The notes: a model not told the origin generated them from the sequence alone. A DNA stretch of 64,000 nucleotides from Diphasiastrum complanatum (GCA_029204225.1 CM055092.1:75828345-75892344), one strand, 5' to 3'. Positions 32,986 to 44,599 are shown, numbered from the stretch's first letter. Translations and numbers: made by a program.

Positions 32986-34062
32986 AAAGACCCCTATTTC
33001 AGGGTATTTTCGATGAAAAATCATCGCCACGCGCTATTTTGCTGATGCGGAACTGTTAAAAAACGATGCATAAATGGCCCATTATGGTCGGTTGCACTTT
33101 TATTGAAACTCTATATATTTATTAATTTACGTTGGACTTAGATTTATCTAAAAAAGCCTATGCCCCTAGTTCTCGCGTCTATCGGGGCTAGGAGGTGCCA
33201 GTTTGTCTTAAAAACCAGTTAAATGGCGGTTTTATTCACTGTAGGCCACTTTAGAGATTTAAAACCATCAAGGAAAATTGTTTCTTGAAATGATAAAAAA
33301 CAAAGTAAGCTCCAATATATAATGCGCACTTGAATGCAATTTCGAACGAGGCAGTATCGGTTCCAGACGCAAGTTAGTCAACTGAGGATAATCAGTGCAA
33401 ACGGTGCACTTGAAATCGATATCCGGCCAAGAAATCATAAATTTGCGTGAAAATCCGAGCCGAAAATGACCTATTTATAAAAAAAAATTTGCATGTGTGG
33501 AGGAGTAGCGAAGGAACACGTGTCGACGTGTGATTGGTCAGAATTAATATGCCGTACAGAGAATGATTGATCTGACATCTGTCACATGCGAGAATGACAC
33601 GTGTCAAAAAGAGATTCGTGCATGTGTCCCAACCCATGTGGCCTCATAATTGAGTCATTATTGTCAGTATGGACATTCCACGTGGACCAATTAGCTGACG
33701 ACACGTGTCTTCGGTCGTCTTTTCACACATGCAAAAATTTCGTATATGTAAGTCCTCGAAATTTTCATTTTTTTTCGCAGAATTTTCGGTTTTCACTCCC
33801 AATATCGCTCTCAAGCGTGCCCTCTCACCGTTTAAGCGTCCGCCCCCTCATAGTGAGCTCAAGATGGGTACCACTGGTAGTCCAATATCGCTTTCGAGTG
33901 TGCATCTCGTTTCTCAAAATATTTTGTGTATATCTTGTGCTCGAAATCGATATTCAGTTCTAATATCGATCTCAAGTGCTCTTTTATCGCAATTTTTTTT
34001 GTTTTCAACCACTTTGCTTTTGTTCAAACTTTTTTTTGTTAATTTTCGTCTTCTGAGAATGA
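32986..34062. other. intergenic, upstream of the histone-like frame
   Basis: No gene recognised. The stretch 33390-34050 has mixed composition, with a pair of similar runs (TATCGCTCTCAAGCGTGC near 33803 and TATCGCTTTCGAGTGTGC near 33887). It may hold the promoter of the reading frame at 34063. Confidence 0.4.
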
Positions 34063-34482
34063 TGGCTAGGACCAAATTCACTGCCCGTGCCATAACCATT
34101 GTATAGCCATTCTATTCACGTGTTCTCCCTGGTACTAGCGTAGACGTGGTAGGAAGCAAGTCTGGTTTAGGGAGATTACAAAATTCTAGAAATCACCTGA
34201 ACTGTTGATCCCTAGGGCTCCTTTCGGCCGATCTGTAAGGAATGTCACTCTGTCACTTGGGCTAAATGTTTGTTTTACCGTGACAGCCATGCAGGCCTTA
34301 CAAGGTGCTGCAGAAGATTTTTTGTCCCAATTTTTTGAGGATACTTGTCTTTTGGCAGTGCATGGTAAGCGTGTCACCATCATGCCAAAATATTTCGTCA
34401 TTCTCAGAAGGCATCGAGACCATTTTTCTGGTCTGCATGTTGATAACGCCAACACCTCCAGAGACCTGCCTCTGTATTGAAC
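34063..34482 (+). pseudogene. histone-H3-like reading frame
   Basis: The ATG at 34063 opens MARTKFTARAITIV, close to the H3 tail start (MARTKQTAR), then a TAG. In a shifted frame from about 34160 the histone fold follows: FREITKF, a TAG where H3 has Gln, KSPELLIPRAPFGRSVRNV (helix 1), TAMQALQGAAEDFLSQFFED (helix 2) and FEDTCLLAVHGKRVTIMPK then RRHRD (helix 3). About half the fold residues match canonical H3, far more divergent than any replication H3 but with the buried motifs kept. It ends at a stop at 34478-34480. The tail lacks the KSTGGKAPRKQ block. It could be a divergent centromeric-type H3, a captured H3 in a transposon, or an old pseudogene. Confidence 0.8.
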
Positions 34483-34489
34483 CGACTTG

Positions 34490-35356
34490 TTGACGGACGC
34501 AGCTTGTCCCCAAGAAGGCTGGATCTCGAAGGACAATTGTTTCCCTTCCTCCTAGAGTTATCTCGGCCAAGAGACCCCGTATCGTCCTGAGCTCTGAGTC
34601 AGATGCTGGAGAATCTGACTCAAATCGAGAATCTTCACCCCTTCCTCCTATTATTCGTCCAACTCCTCAACAAGTTTCTTCACCAAAAGTGTTGATTACC
34701 CAAGAGGAGCTCGATAAAATAACAGAGAAATCTATAAATATTGTTTCTACTTATTTTTTTGCTCTTGTACATAATCTTTTTGTAAGAATTCCATACGATC
34801 TTGCCCAAGTTTATTTTGATTCAGACCATTATAATCAATATGAGGCTTATCTAGCTAATAAAATTGATCTTCTCGACAATTTTTTTGACTTTTTTCTTCT
34901 AGATACACGTTAAAGCTTTAGATTAGATTCCAAATTTTGTGTCGAGCTAAAAGATAAAACCTCAAAAATTTCAAATGTAATAGTAGAAACCGGAGTATCT
35001 TTTTTATTAGCTCTGATTCCCATGGTATAGTTTTTGTTGTTAGTCCATCTTTCATGGGAGCGATAAAGGCAAAAGAAGCCAATTTTGAAAAGGTTGTATA
35101 TTTTATCAAATGCAAACCTGTGGCAAAATTTTATTTGATTCCATATGAAAATAAGTAAGGATTGCTCTTTTGTTTTGTTGCTTTAATCTGGATTGTTGCA
35201 TGCTTCATTGTTTTAATAAGTAAGAAATTCTTTCATAAATATGGATTTATCAATATTTGTATTTTGGTTGTTGCAGTCAGCATTGGAGCCTAAACATTCT
35301 TTCTGTAAAGATAAATAAGGAGGGAGTATCAGATTTTCATGGAAAAATTGACTGAA
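34490..35356 (+). pseudogene. unidentified coding region downstream of the H3-like frame
   Basis: Open from about 34490 to 34913. A basic Pro-rich start (KKAGSRRTIVSLPPRVI, AKRPRIVLSSESDAGESDS) is followed by a helical part (LITQEELDKITEKSINIV, YDLAQVYFDSDHYNQYEAYL). Coding sense goes on in other frames to FEKVVYFIKCKPVAKFYLIP, ending at a donor (GTAAGG, about 35154). An acceptor at about 35279 (GTTGTTGCAG) leads to a short last piece ending at 35356. The serine/aspartate run looks like a nuclear-protein linker. It may be the C-terminal part of the same protein as the H3-like fold. No family recognised. Confidence 0.4.
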
Positions 35357-35363
35357 TAGAGAT

Positions 35364-36840
35364 CTATTTGTAGATAGAGATACATAAAAAAAAAAAAGAT
35401 ACAATCATTTTACATGTAAACAACCTATTTATGGATTTTTTTTTATTGATATCAATATAGATTCTTACAATCAGGTGTGTCCATAGTGTAATATTGGAAT
35501 GCAATTTTCTATATTGATAAAAAGACATGATGATTGGCATGTATTTGCTAATAGTGAATCTCAATGTTCTTCCATAAGTTGGATTCTTTCGCCAATATCT
35601 CTGCATTTGATCTCGAGCTTGTGTCTTTTACGTACCTGCATAAAACTAATACAAAGTTAGTTACAATTAGTACAGAGATTGTATTAGAAAGTTTTGATTG
35701 AAACTATTCATAAAAGATCGAGTGTTTACAATTACTTATGAGTTTACCATTGAAAATGTCTGAAGTCTGAAAGTACATCATCTTGTAGGAGCAATAGTTT
35801 TCGCCTGATGTAGTTTAGACTCCAATCTTCTTCCACCTCAACACACGTCAAAACGACATCATTGTATATCATTTTAATATTTTTGTGTTTTAAATGTCCA
35901 CTAGCTTCCAAGTCTTGATCGAGTGGCACCTATTTACCTTTATTTTTTTTCCATCTTTGATAATGGAAGCATAACCTCAACATTTGTTTTTCAATTTGAT
36001 AACGGAAGCACATGGAAGACATTTTAATTCTGCATTCTATTTCTCCATCTGATCTTTTGTCCCAACCTTCATCCATAAGTTTAGATAATCAGGATAAAAA
36101 CCAACTCAATATGACTGTTTTTTATCCCATGCTCATTTTTAATGAATTTTTTACATCATTATATATCTTGCAACGAAATGATTCTAAAACTGTAGCATCT
36201 GGTGCAATCCATTCATCACTTTCAGAAGTAGGTAATGGAATTGGTATTATTTGTCGAAAAAAAATTTGTGTATCAGGAATGTACATTGATTCATAAAAAA
36301 AGATCCCACTATTAGCTAGATCTTTTGTAGTTCTACCTCGACATTGCAACTGTCCAATATCAGTGTGAATAACATCTAACACACCTGCTAAAGATCCACT
36401 CGGCTCTCATTCATTTATGTTGGATGGATATAAATCTGCAAGAGAAAAATGATCAGATTGGCAAGTTTACTATTAGATATTTATGAAAGACAAAAATCTA
36501 AGTATCAAAAATATCAATAGTCATTGTTGTCTTTTTTTTTATCCTGACGGTTGAATCCTTGCACATTTATCTCTGAATGCATATGTACATGTTGGACTAG
36601 AATTTCAAAAATAGATTTTACTCTTGATGATGTTCTGAAATCCAAAATTTTGGCCTTCCAATAAGATCGAAAGGATAGTTTTGACCTTTTCCTTTTTCGA
36701 AATGCTCCTCTTGATGATGGATGCATCAAAACCCAAGAGTTTTTTGAATATTTTCTTGGCACCCATAATCCATTATCATCTGTCTTGTTGAATAGAAGCA
36801 CAGAGTCAACTGAGGAGCACGGCTTCCTTGATGGTGCCAT
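35364..36840 (-). pseudogene. unidentified multi-exon reading frame
   Basis: Minus-strand pieces with splice-like borders. The first piece starts at 36840 (MAPSRKPCSSVDSVLLFNKT, basic). Then comes 36411-36122 after an acceptor (CTCTTGCAG), with IHTDIGQLQCRGRTTKDLAN and an in-frame TGA near its start. A piece at 35929-35744 (LDQDLEASGHLKHKNIKMIY) ends at a GTAAAC donor. A piece after TTTATGCAG at about 35636 reads VKDTSSRSNAEILAKESNLW and then meets a TAG. It is tail-to-tail with the H3-like unit. I cannot assign a family; the exon style resembles the two methylase-like genes. Confidence 0.4.
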
Positions 36841-36964
36841 TCATAATGTGCATGTAAAAATCTGAAACAATGAACTATGAAGGGCAGGCCTCATCAACCA
36901 ATAGAATTTCCACATGTTGCCTAAAAAAACAACAATATATTTTAAAAGTTTTTATTTTATTTAT

Positions 36965-37095
36965 ATTTGAAAAATTCTACGTTACGTAGAACCCCGATTT
37001 CAAGGTCTCAATTGGTCCACATGGCAACGAAAATAAGAAAAAAAATAAAAAAGCATCTTTTTCAAAGGCCCTCTTTGGGCTCTAAGTTTCTCTAA
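36965..37095. repeat. partial MITE-like element
   Basis: CTACGTTACGTAGA, a tract similar to the MITE interior (GGTCCACATGG, then A-rich), and an end GGGCTCTAAGTTTCTCTAATG match the right portion of the element at 39660-40037. The left half is missing. Confidence 0.6.
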
Positions 37096-37335
37096 TGATC
37101 TCATTGATTAGCATTCACTTATATATTCAGAAGGATCATGAAGCTCTTTATCTAAGATCTTAATAGAGGATACTCTATTGTGCATTCCCATAGCAATCAA
37201 ATGAAAACATGTTAATTAATTTTTAAGGACACACCATCTACTTTAAGACAAGTAGAAACTAAGCTATTTATATTTAAAATCAATATCCATTATAGCCGAA
37301 AAGTCATCATTTTAGATACGTCAGCTACTACAAGT

Positions 37336-39630
37336 TCAGAAAACCAATATATTCCAAATTGTTTCAAAGCTGTGCTATCTGACTCAATCCTCCATCGTCG
37401 CAACACAATGCCTATTTGTAATGGCGGCTGTGTACAATGAACTGCCACATCCCATGAAGGGGTCAACCAACACCCCCCACCTGAGTACTTACAACACATC
37501 TCCACCAAAAAACAAATGAAGTGCGGGCTTTTCTCAACACCTCCCCGCAAACACAACTTCCCTACCACACCCCATAAATGCACCGCAGGTGGCAAATGGT
37601 GAATCCACTGGTTTTTGGCACTGTGAAGGGTCTATTGAATCACATGTATTCATTCAGATATATGGAGTGTAGTCTGATCGGCATGTGATGCATATAGCAA
37701 GTGCAGACTCCTGTTGAACAATCCTCAAGTTATTATGTGCTATATGGACACTCATGCCTTCAATGAAACAATTTCAACATCTATTTAAGAAGTCACCTAT
37801 CTGGATTCCCAAAGTTGTGACACCAAAATCCATGGTGTCTCGCAAGATTGCGCACCGCACTACCATGAGCCCAATTCTTTTTGCAAAACTGGCAAATGTC
37901 AGTATGTCGGCTGTGTTCATGATATCCACCACAAAACCAGTGTCGTCCAAAATCGAAGAAGTGAACAACAGGGCAGCCTCCACCAAATCTTCAGTGATGA
38001 CATTCCACGATGGAACAACACCCTTGGTGCCCCCAGGGATAAACCTCATGGGGAAGTCCAGCAAAACCATGTGAGCACTGTATTGGACAGGCTTACCTTT
38101 TCTGAACCTCCCACCAACACAAATTGTCTTAAGGTGGGCAACTATTTCTTGTAATGCCACAGCCAATGTTTTTGTTGCAGCACCTCTTGTGATCTCCAAC
38201 ACATCTCCACACAAAGCAAACAACTAAAATGTAACAAGTCAATCATGATAGTGTATACCAAAACCAAGACTATAGAAATTGTATTGTTGCAGGAAGTAAT
38301 AGTATAGGAGCACACCTTTTCTCCTTGGCCCACAGAATATGGTGTAGGTGGCAAGAATTCGTACTCATCTTGAGCATGCTTGGCAGTAGCCTCGACAATT
38401 CCTCGATGATCTCCTCAAACACAATCTCTTTACCCTTGTGTTGTCTCTTCAAAAAATGCTATTTTGCCCTCTAGTATCATGTAGTCTCATCTCAAGAGTG
38501 GAACCCTCCTCAAGCTCTATGATACCCACATCCACATCCACTGCCCCTACAAACAATGTCCCTCTCTAATGCTACCTAAACAGTTTTGTCTCTTCGTAAG
38601 GCAAGTCTCATTGGAAAAATCAATCCACCAAGGATTATTTTGCACCTCCCAATCAGTAAGACCGTTTTGGAAATGACTATACATATACATCTCCTTGTCT
38701 TCTTTATTCAGCCATAGTTGAAAGAAGGTCGGGAGTTGCACCACAATTTTTCATGACTCAAGATATGAATAATACCTGTGTTCCAATGTTTATCAGCACA
38801 TGCTTGTACATTCAATGTAAATAATTACTCACAATACAGCATAGTTGAATGATTAGCAAACCTCCAGACCACCATCTTTGTAGCTCCGCGGATGTCCCGC
38901 TGATCCGTCATGCCCTTCGACAATTCCATGTCTTTCTCTATGGAATGAAACATTTTTTTCCAATTTAGAAGTTTAAAATTACTAAAATACTCTTCCATAG
39001 ATGCACACCCTTGAATTTCCATTGGCCTTGAAAAATTCGACAATATTTCAGTATTTCTTCAACTTGCCTGTGTTATTCGACCAAGCATCATATGGAGGTT
39101 GTTCCTCACACCCAACTTTGCTTAATAGAAAATGAGGCAAAATTCAATACTAGCTAAAGAATTGTAAATGTAAATGATAGTTGTTTAAAAACACCTACTC
39201 AGAGCCACAAATTCCTTCAGAACAATGAGAGATGTGTCCTTCAGGTGTTCCAACCAAGTCTCCTTTGTTATCCATATCCTAAAATCCTTGTCGCTCTTTG
39301 GGATACCAAACTGTCTGGATATGGGTCCCATGGACCAACTTAGCCATTTACACTTCACTTCATTAGACATCGTGGAGCACCGTAGATGATGAAGTTTCTC
39401 CAAGCCAAGAAAGATTCCCATGCCAGAATGGTCTGTGCTAGTCACAATCTCAAGTCACTTCTGACCAAGTGAAGGGTTGACAACTCCCAACATCTTTCCT
39501 AGCTTGGTGGTCCACCTGGAATACACCACACTCTCAACATCCTTCAAGGTCTAGTGGGCCTTATCTTGCCCTAAATGAAACTTTTTTCGAGCCTCATCCA
39601 ACTCCGAATTTATGTCATTTTGCACATAAC
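37336..39630 (-). pseudogene. second amino-DNA-methyltransferase-like gene, decayed
   Basis: The last exon (about 38228 to 37336) stays in one frame although it has several stops. LFALCGDVLEITRGAATKTL is followed by MVLLDFPMRFIPGG (possible motif IV, degenerate), LVEAALLFTSSILDDTGFVV and EKPALHLFFGGDVL. Motif I is clear: GVLVDPFMGCGSSLYTAA then NRHCVATMED (about 37395-37480). An EKP box before a D-P-F-x-G-x-G motif I is typical of N4/N6 methylases of the motif IV-first order. Upstream pieces (39630-39192, 39120-38833, 38770-38547, 38452-38330) read as coding with splice-like borders and several stops. They show no similarity that I can see to the first methylase's N-terminal part. It probably belongs to a separate element or a captured gene. 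Confidence 0.6.
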
Positions 39631-39659
39631 ATATTAAATTGTTGCCAAATTGATGTTCA

Positions 39660-40037
39660 CATTAGAGGAGTTTTGAGCTCCAAAAAGACCCTTTAAGAAT
39701 TCGTGCAAGATGTAGTTTATATTATTAAAATATTATAACACTAATACTTTTGACTTGTCATAACTTTTTATTCGTAGCTTAGAAGTATATCATCTAACAT
39801 ATCATTGGAAAGCCCTTGTTGAGCGCTTTCCAATGCACCAAACTCCGCTAAATTCGGACTTACCACTAAAAAGTTATGCCAATTTTAGTGTGGAATCAAA
39901 ATGTGGACTCAAAAAGTTACGTTACGTAGATTTCAAATTTGAGTGTTTTGATTGGTCCATGTGTAAGAAAAAATTGAGAAAAAATATAAAAAAAATCTTT
40001 ACAAAGGGCCTTTTTTGGATTTAGAACTCCTCTAATG
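39660..40037. mobile_element. MITE-like element, copy 2
   Basis: A 378-bp copy of the element at 1720-2095 in opposite orientation. Left end CATTAGAGGAGTTTTGAGC, right end AAAGGGCCTTTTTTGG then TTTAGAACTCCTCTAATG. It contains the stem-loop at 39805-39833. Non-coding. It sits just upstream of the first recognisable coding piece of the methylase-like gene (39630). The two copies share most of their sequence. Confidence 0.75.
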
Positions 40038-40117
40038 AACCATTAGTGTTTACGACATATGTAACAGATGTCATACTCAAATGCCAAATTACCACAACTA
40101 GAAAACTCTGTGTTTAT

Positions 40118-40465
40118 CCACATAGAGTATCCACGCGAGACCTGACACTTAGTCGATTTTCTGAAATTTTGTTTGCGTGGAACATCCACGCATGGATTAT
40201 CCACGCCAACAAAATTTTGAACACGCCTCGGCCAGTCCACCGGTGTTTTTTTGACACAGCGCCAAAAAATTTGTGCGCGTGGATAATCCACGCAAAATTG
40301 AATTTTGAAAATTCCGGCAACTGGTTGGGAGGGAAGGTTGGCGACGCCAAAAAGTAGTTTTGACGTGGATAATCCACACAAATTTCAGTTTGTTCACCGG
40401 ACCAGACCGGAAGTTAAAGGTATCCACGCATTGATATCTTCTGCATGGATTATTCACGCATCACC
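40118..40465. repeat. subterminal palindromic repeats of CACTA remnant 1
   Basis: At least six full or half copies of GCGTGGATNATCCACGC, for example GCATGGATTATCCACGC (about 40190-40206) and GCGTGGATAATCCACGC (about 40279-40295), plus GTGGATAATCCACAC (about 40366-40380). CACTA elements usually carry short subterminal repeats that the element's own protein binds. Confidence 0.8.
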
Positions 40466-41250
40466 ACCACAAACTATGACAAAATCAAGTGTTTCATCAT
40501 AGTCAATCCCCTTGAATTGAGCATATCCCTTGGCAACTAGTCTTGTTTTGTAATAATTCACACTAACATCTTGATTAAGCTTGATCTTAAAGACCCATTT
40601 GCAAACAGTAACATTTTGTATCTTTGATGGAGGATCAATAATTTTACAAGTATCTCAAACAATACATCATATACTCACCTCACTTTTTATTACATCAAAT
40701 CACTCTTTTGTTGCTACAGTTTCATTCACACTTGAAGGAACATCATCAAACTTAAGGTAGTAATAAGAGCAATAAAAATTAAACAATCATCAAATTGTAA
40801 TTGCTTCTCTCTTCTTTGTATTTGAGTCGTGATGATTGCATTTGGGCTCTGATACCATGTTAAAATCAAAGGTCATGAACCTCATTTGGATACTAAAACC
40901 TTGAAAAAGCATCAAAGGTTTCACTTATATCTGATAGATAGAAAACTAGCACACAATTCAACCTATTTTGCATCTAATTGGCAAGAGCTTTTGAACACCA
41001 CAATAAAACTAGAAATAATTCATCTTCACATCCTGTCACACACGTGGAAAGTATAATACTTTGTTCAAATTCAGATCTATTCATTAGACACAAAAAAATA
41101 TCACATTCATCATTCATCAATTTCTCATTAAAGAGCAAACTTGCCAAAATCACCATCTCTTGATAATCTCTCAAAGTATGTACAAAATGAGCTATCAATC
41201 CATATCAAATGATCTCAGATATGAGATTAGGTAGAGTGCCATTAGGGTAG
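40465..41250 (-). pseudogene. copia fragment (RT start, primer site, LTR part)
   Basis: Minus strand: CKWVFKIKLNQD, TRLVAKGYAQFKGIDYDET (about 40500-40610) is the start of copia RT. Separately, TGGTATCAGAGCCC at 40857-40844 is a perfect primer site. The LTR beginning TGTTAAAATC at 40858 lies outside it. The two pieces are in the wrong order for one simple element, so this is a deletion or recombination scar. The far end of the LTR was not found; 41250 is a guess. Confidence 0.6.
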
Positions 41251-42150
41251 ACCCTAAACCCCTGGCTATCAAAGCCTTAAATCATGCATAATTACCCTCT
41301 TGGTAGCTCGAGTCAACTGTCTTATAAAAGTAGGTGGTCGCCCTCATCAAAAATCCCAATCATCTAGGAACACCATGATATAATTCAATTTAGAAAAATA
41401 TTTATTTAACTAATTCCATTTCATTATGAGCATGCAAAAAAAAAAGAAAAAAAACCTCATCATAATATAATTCACTTTAGAAAAAAATACATATAGCCTA
41501 ATCATAATATAATTCACTTTAGAAATATATTTATTTAACTAATTTCATGTCATTATCAACGTGCAAAAAAAAAAAATTAACTCACATGCTTTTAGTGATT
41601 TATTGCCTTTGCAACATTTGTTAAAAACTGAGAATTTTCTTGGAACATGAAGCCGTACATCTATCTTCACCGACATTATCTCCAAAAAAATGGAATTGAA
41701 GTCAAACTATGTCTATTCTTTTCACTTACTTGACCATAAATGAGAATCTATTTTGGCTAAATAACAATCATCTGAAAGCATTTGCAAGAATCAATTTCAT
41801 TCAGAATTGCAATAATCAATTTTTATTCAGAATTACAAGAATCAATTTCATCAGCGACAACATCTTGCAATTCATCTTCTCTTAGATGATTTTCATCATC
41901 ACTCTCACTTTCAAAAATTATTTCATCATCCTGACTATTAGAATTTCTATTCTCAACATCTATGGAAGTGGGTGCTTCAAGTATGGTTTGACAATTTATT
42001 ACATCTCTGGGTAGCTCAATCTCATAGTTCAAATGAAGGTTTTCCATTTTATCCTCAACATTTGCACCCTCAAATACTTGTCGTGAACGTGATTCAACTT
42101 GAACTACAAACCACCATATCTTGTTTAGTCAATCTGGCTGAAAAACACCT

Positions 42151-43190
42151 GCAAAAATCACTATTTTAGAACATATCGAAAACTTAAATACTGAAGTCAG
42201 TTGCAATAAAATGAAAAACATTATAGCATAGCATGTGCACCTGCTCACAGTGACAAGGCAACACCAATGTGTCAAAGGACTCCATGCTCAATGTTTTTGA
42301 TGAATCAATCGCAAAAAATCCAAACTTGGGTTTACTTACATGGAGAGCTGTGGCCAAGTTTTCACTTAAAATTTGGGAAGTTAGGCAGCCATAATTTGAG
42401 ATATTTTTGACAAATTCAAATAAACTGATACTAATTTCATGTTTGTAAATATTTCAACTCCCATATGGATGACAAATATCTATGATTATTTTCAATATTG
42501 AATATTCTACAATCATAATTGTAAGATTGAATTTTCAAATTTCAATTTGGATTTTAGGACTTTAATCATTATTGTATATGATTCATAATCAATATAGTCT
42601 CAATAGAAATTATCTTGGTTTCATCTTGTTCCAAAGGTCATAGACTACAATCAACCTCAGTGGGCTCCTTCGGAGTCAAACTAGACTTTTATATGACACA
42701 TTTCCTAGATATGGATGCGACCAACCTTCCCACAATACCCTCCTATCTAGACACACATATATTTGAGCATATTATTTTCTTTCATGCTTCTTTTTTGGCT
42801 AAACTCACTCTATTTTAGTGCCTATGTCAATCATGCATGTGAAGATACCTTAATCTACAAAGAAACAAACTTCTTTTATAAACACCCAACTATATCCATT
42901 TCATTTTCTATAATTGATTTATGACCTAATCTATAGTTTGATCACCTCCACCGCTCCCACTGAAGTCGTTTATAGAAATGTGCATTGGATAACGGCCGCA
43001 CCAATGAGTTGCAAAACCACGATATTATAAGCCTTGTTAAATTTCTTGCTCGTTTTGAGAATAGAACTTGTTTAAGAGGGGAAGAATGTTATGTGCACGT
43101 CTTGTATATAGGACCGGAATAATCTTAGACTTGGATATCCGTTACTCCAGTGTACGCAATTATTAATTTTGCCACGTCATTCTGAACTAG
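42151..43190. other. no gene recognised
   Basis: AT-rich intergenic DNA. The open frame at 42615-42818 has no recognisable motif. Confidence 0.45.
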
Positions 43191-43194
43191 GCCA

Positions 43195-43725
43195 AAAATA
43201 TAATTAATAATCTTGTGAGGTCCCATGTGCTCTAATTGGACCTATGGAGCTTTTGCATGGTGATTGACTACTTTTGGTGCAAGAATAGGGGATCAAATGC
43301 TTTTGGCTTGGAAGAGAGGATGCCATAGAGAATATTCCTCAACTTTTGGGGCCTATGTATCTTGTAGAAACTTGCCCTACTCATTCCAATCTCTTATTTC
43401 CAAGAGCCAAGATCCTCTCCTCTCTTTCATTCAGTCACCATGGCTCGGTTGTGAAGCGGTTAGGGATTTGACTATCCATTTCTTGTTCCAAAAGCAATCA
43501 AATCCAATCCAATCCAATCACTCCCATTTTCAATTCTCGATTCATGTCACAACAACATTATATAATCCTTTCAATCTTTTATCTTATCTCATCACCTGCA
43601 TTAATTATACATCAGAATGCTGCTTTATTACAGTAGTGTAGGAGATCAAATGTAATTAATAATCTTGTGAGGCTCCATGCGCTCTAATTGGACCTATGGA
43701 GCTTTTGCATGGTGATTGCACTATT
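43195..43725 (+). repeat. direct duplication flanking a short insert
   Basis: A run of about 70 bp (TTAATAATCTTGTGAGG, CTCTAATTGGACCTATGGAG, GCATGGTGATTG) at 43200-43266 returns at 43657-43723 with few changes. It brackets about 390 bp of other sequence. Confidence 0.7.
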
Positions 43726-43818
43726 GTAATAAAGCATCATTCTAATGTATAATTAATGCAGGCGATGATGAGATAATAAAAGATGATTATATAATGTTGT
43801 CACAGGAATCGACAAAAT
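43545..43818. repeat. fold-back (inverted) repeat
   Basis: Arms of about 90 bp at about 43545-43637 and 43724-43818 are reverse complements with few differences (ATTAATTATACATCAGAATG against CATTCTAATGTATAATTAAT). They are separated by about 90 bp holding the second copy of the direct duplication. Such a sequence could form a long hairpin. Confidence 0.75.
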
Positions 43819-43862
43819 GACTTTTTCCTTCACAAAATGATATGCCACCTCAATATGCTCCC

Positions 43863-44345
43863 TCACAAGTTACATGATGATCCCTCATACAATATGCCAA
43901 AATCTCGAGTTCCCATGATATACCTCAAAACTTGTTTTCCTAGCTTCCAATGCTCCTCACTAGGATCTTGCATAAATTGACTCAATTTACCAACACAATA
44001 GCTTAGATCTAGTCTTGTGATGGTTAGATAGATAAGTGACCCAACTAGCTTTCTATAGAGAGTAATGTCCTTGAAGTATCTTTCATTACCTCTTATTGTT
44101 AGCTTTACATGAGACTTTATAGGTGTATCACAAGCTTTTGCATATACCATATGAAATCTTTCTAGAATAGAATTAGCATACTTGTCTTGACAAGTGAAAG
44201 TAGTTTGAGAAGATCTAATCACTTCTATTCCAAAAATGTAATGTAAATGACCAAGATCATGCACCTCAAAATCAATCTTAAGATAACCCTTCCCAAGTAG
44301 ACTTTTCTTTGTTCGAAAGGTTGAAGAACCATTCTTGCGCTGCAT
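43863..44345 (-). pseudogene. copia RT/RNase H fragment
   Basis: Minus-strand frame with DFEVHDLGHLHYIFGIEVI, YANSILERFHM, CDTPIKSHVKL, LYRKLVGSLIYLTITRLDLS and HWKLGKQVLRYIMGTRDFGI. This is the copia RT thumb/connection region. The N-terminal 25 residues are foreign and come from the adjoining gypsy gag piece. Confidence 0.85.
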
Positions 44346-44594
44346 TAATGAGTGACATGGGAAACAACATCAAATTTTTCATCGATGTCCGCTTGCCATA
44401 CATCTCGCATGCTTGCTTGTAAATCTGGAGGAATCTGATAGGATATGACGCTCCATTATATTTTGGCATTCAAGTTGAGGTGTCCTCCGAACTACTTGCA
44501 AGGGTGCGACAGGTGTACATTGGCCCATTGGATCCATTGTTGCTGGTTTTGCTTCTACCTTGATTTGCGCAGCACTTGTTGAGATGCTATTCAA
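44278..44594 (-). pseudogene. Ty3/gypsy gag fragment
   Basis: PKYNGASYPIRFLQIYKQAC, MLFPMSLINAAQEWFFNL, STWEGL (44469-44278) is the retrotransposon gag core (pattern F-x-G, Y, F-x-x-S-L-x-x-A-x-x-W-F). It is fused head-to-tail to the copia fragment at 44280 and preceded by a broken N-terminal part to 44594. Confidence 0.75.
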
Positions 44595-44599
44595 GAGGA

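Larger units (their letters stand above)
40093..42150 (-). mobile_element. CACTA remnant 1 (3' end and transposase C-terminus)
   Basis: The terminus CACAACTAGAAAACTC (40093) resembles a CACTA inverted repeat. It is followed by a subterminal zone 40118-40465 packed with forms of the palindrome GCGTGGATNATCCACGC. Further in, on the minus strand, an exon (acceptor TTTTTGCAG at about 42150) encodes WWFVVQVESRSRQVFEGA and the acidic tail SQDDEIIFESESDDENH to a stop at about 41825. This matches the DUF4216-type C-terminal region of TNP2 transposases. Between these lies an old copia fragment (40465-41250). The transposase core is missing here. Confidence 0.65.

Noticed and set aside
34298-34570. Minus-strand open frame opposite the histone-like region
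   Set aside because: The plus strand encodes a full histone fold; the minus frame is its shadow.
34063-39630. Endogenous giant-virus insertion (histone plus methylase genes)
   Set aside because: The coding pieces look spliced and no viral core genes (capsid, packaging ATPase, polymerase) were seen.
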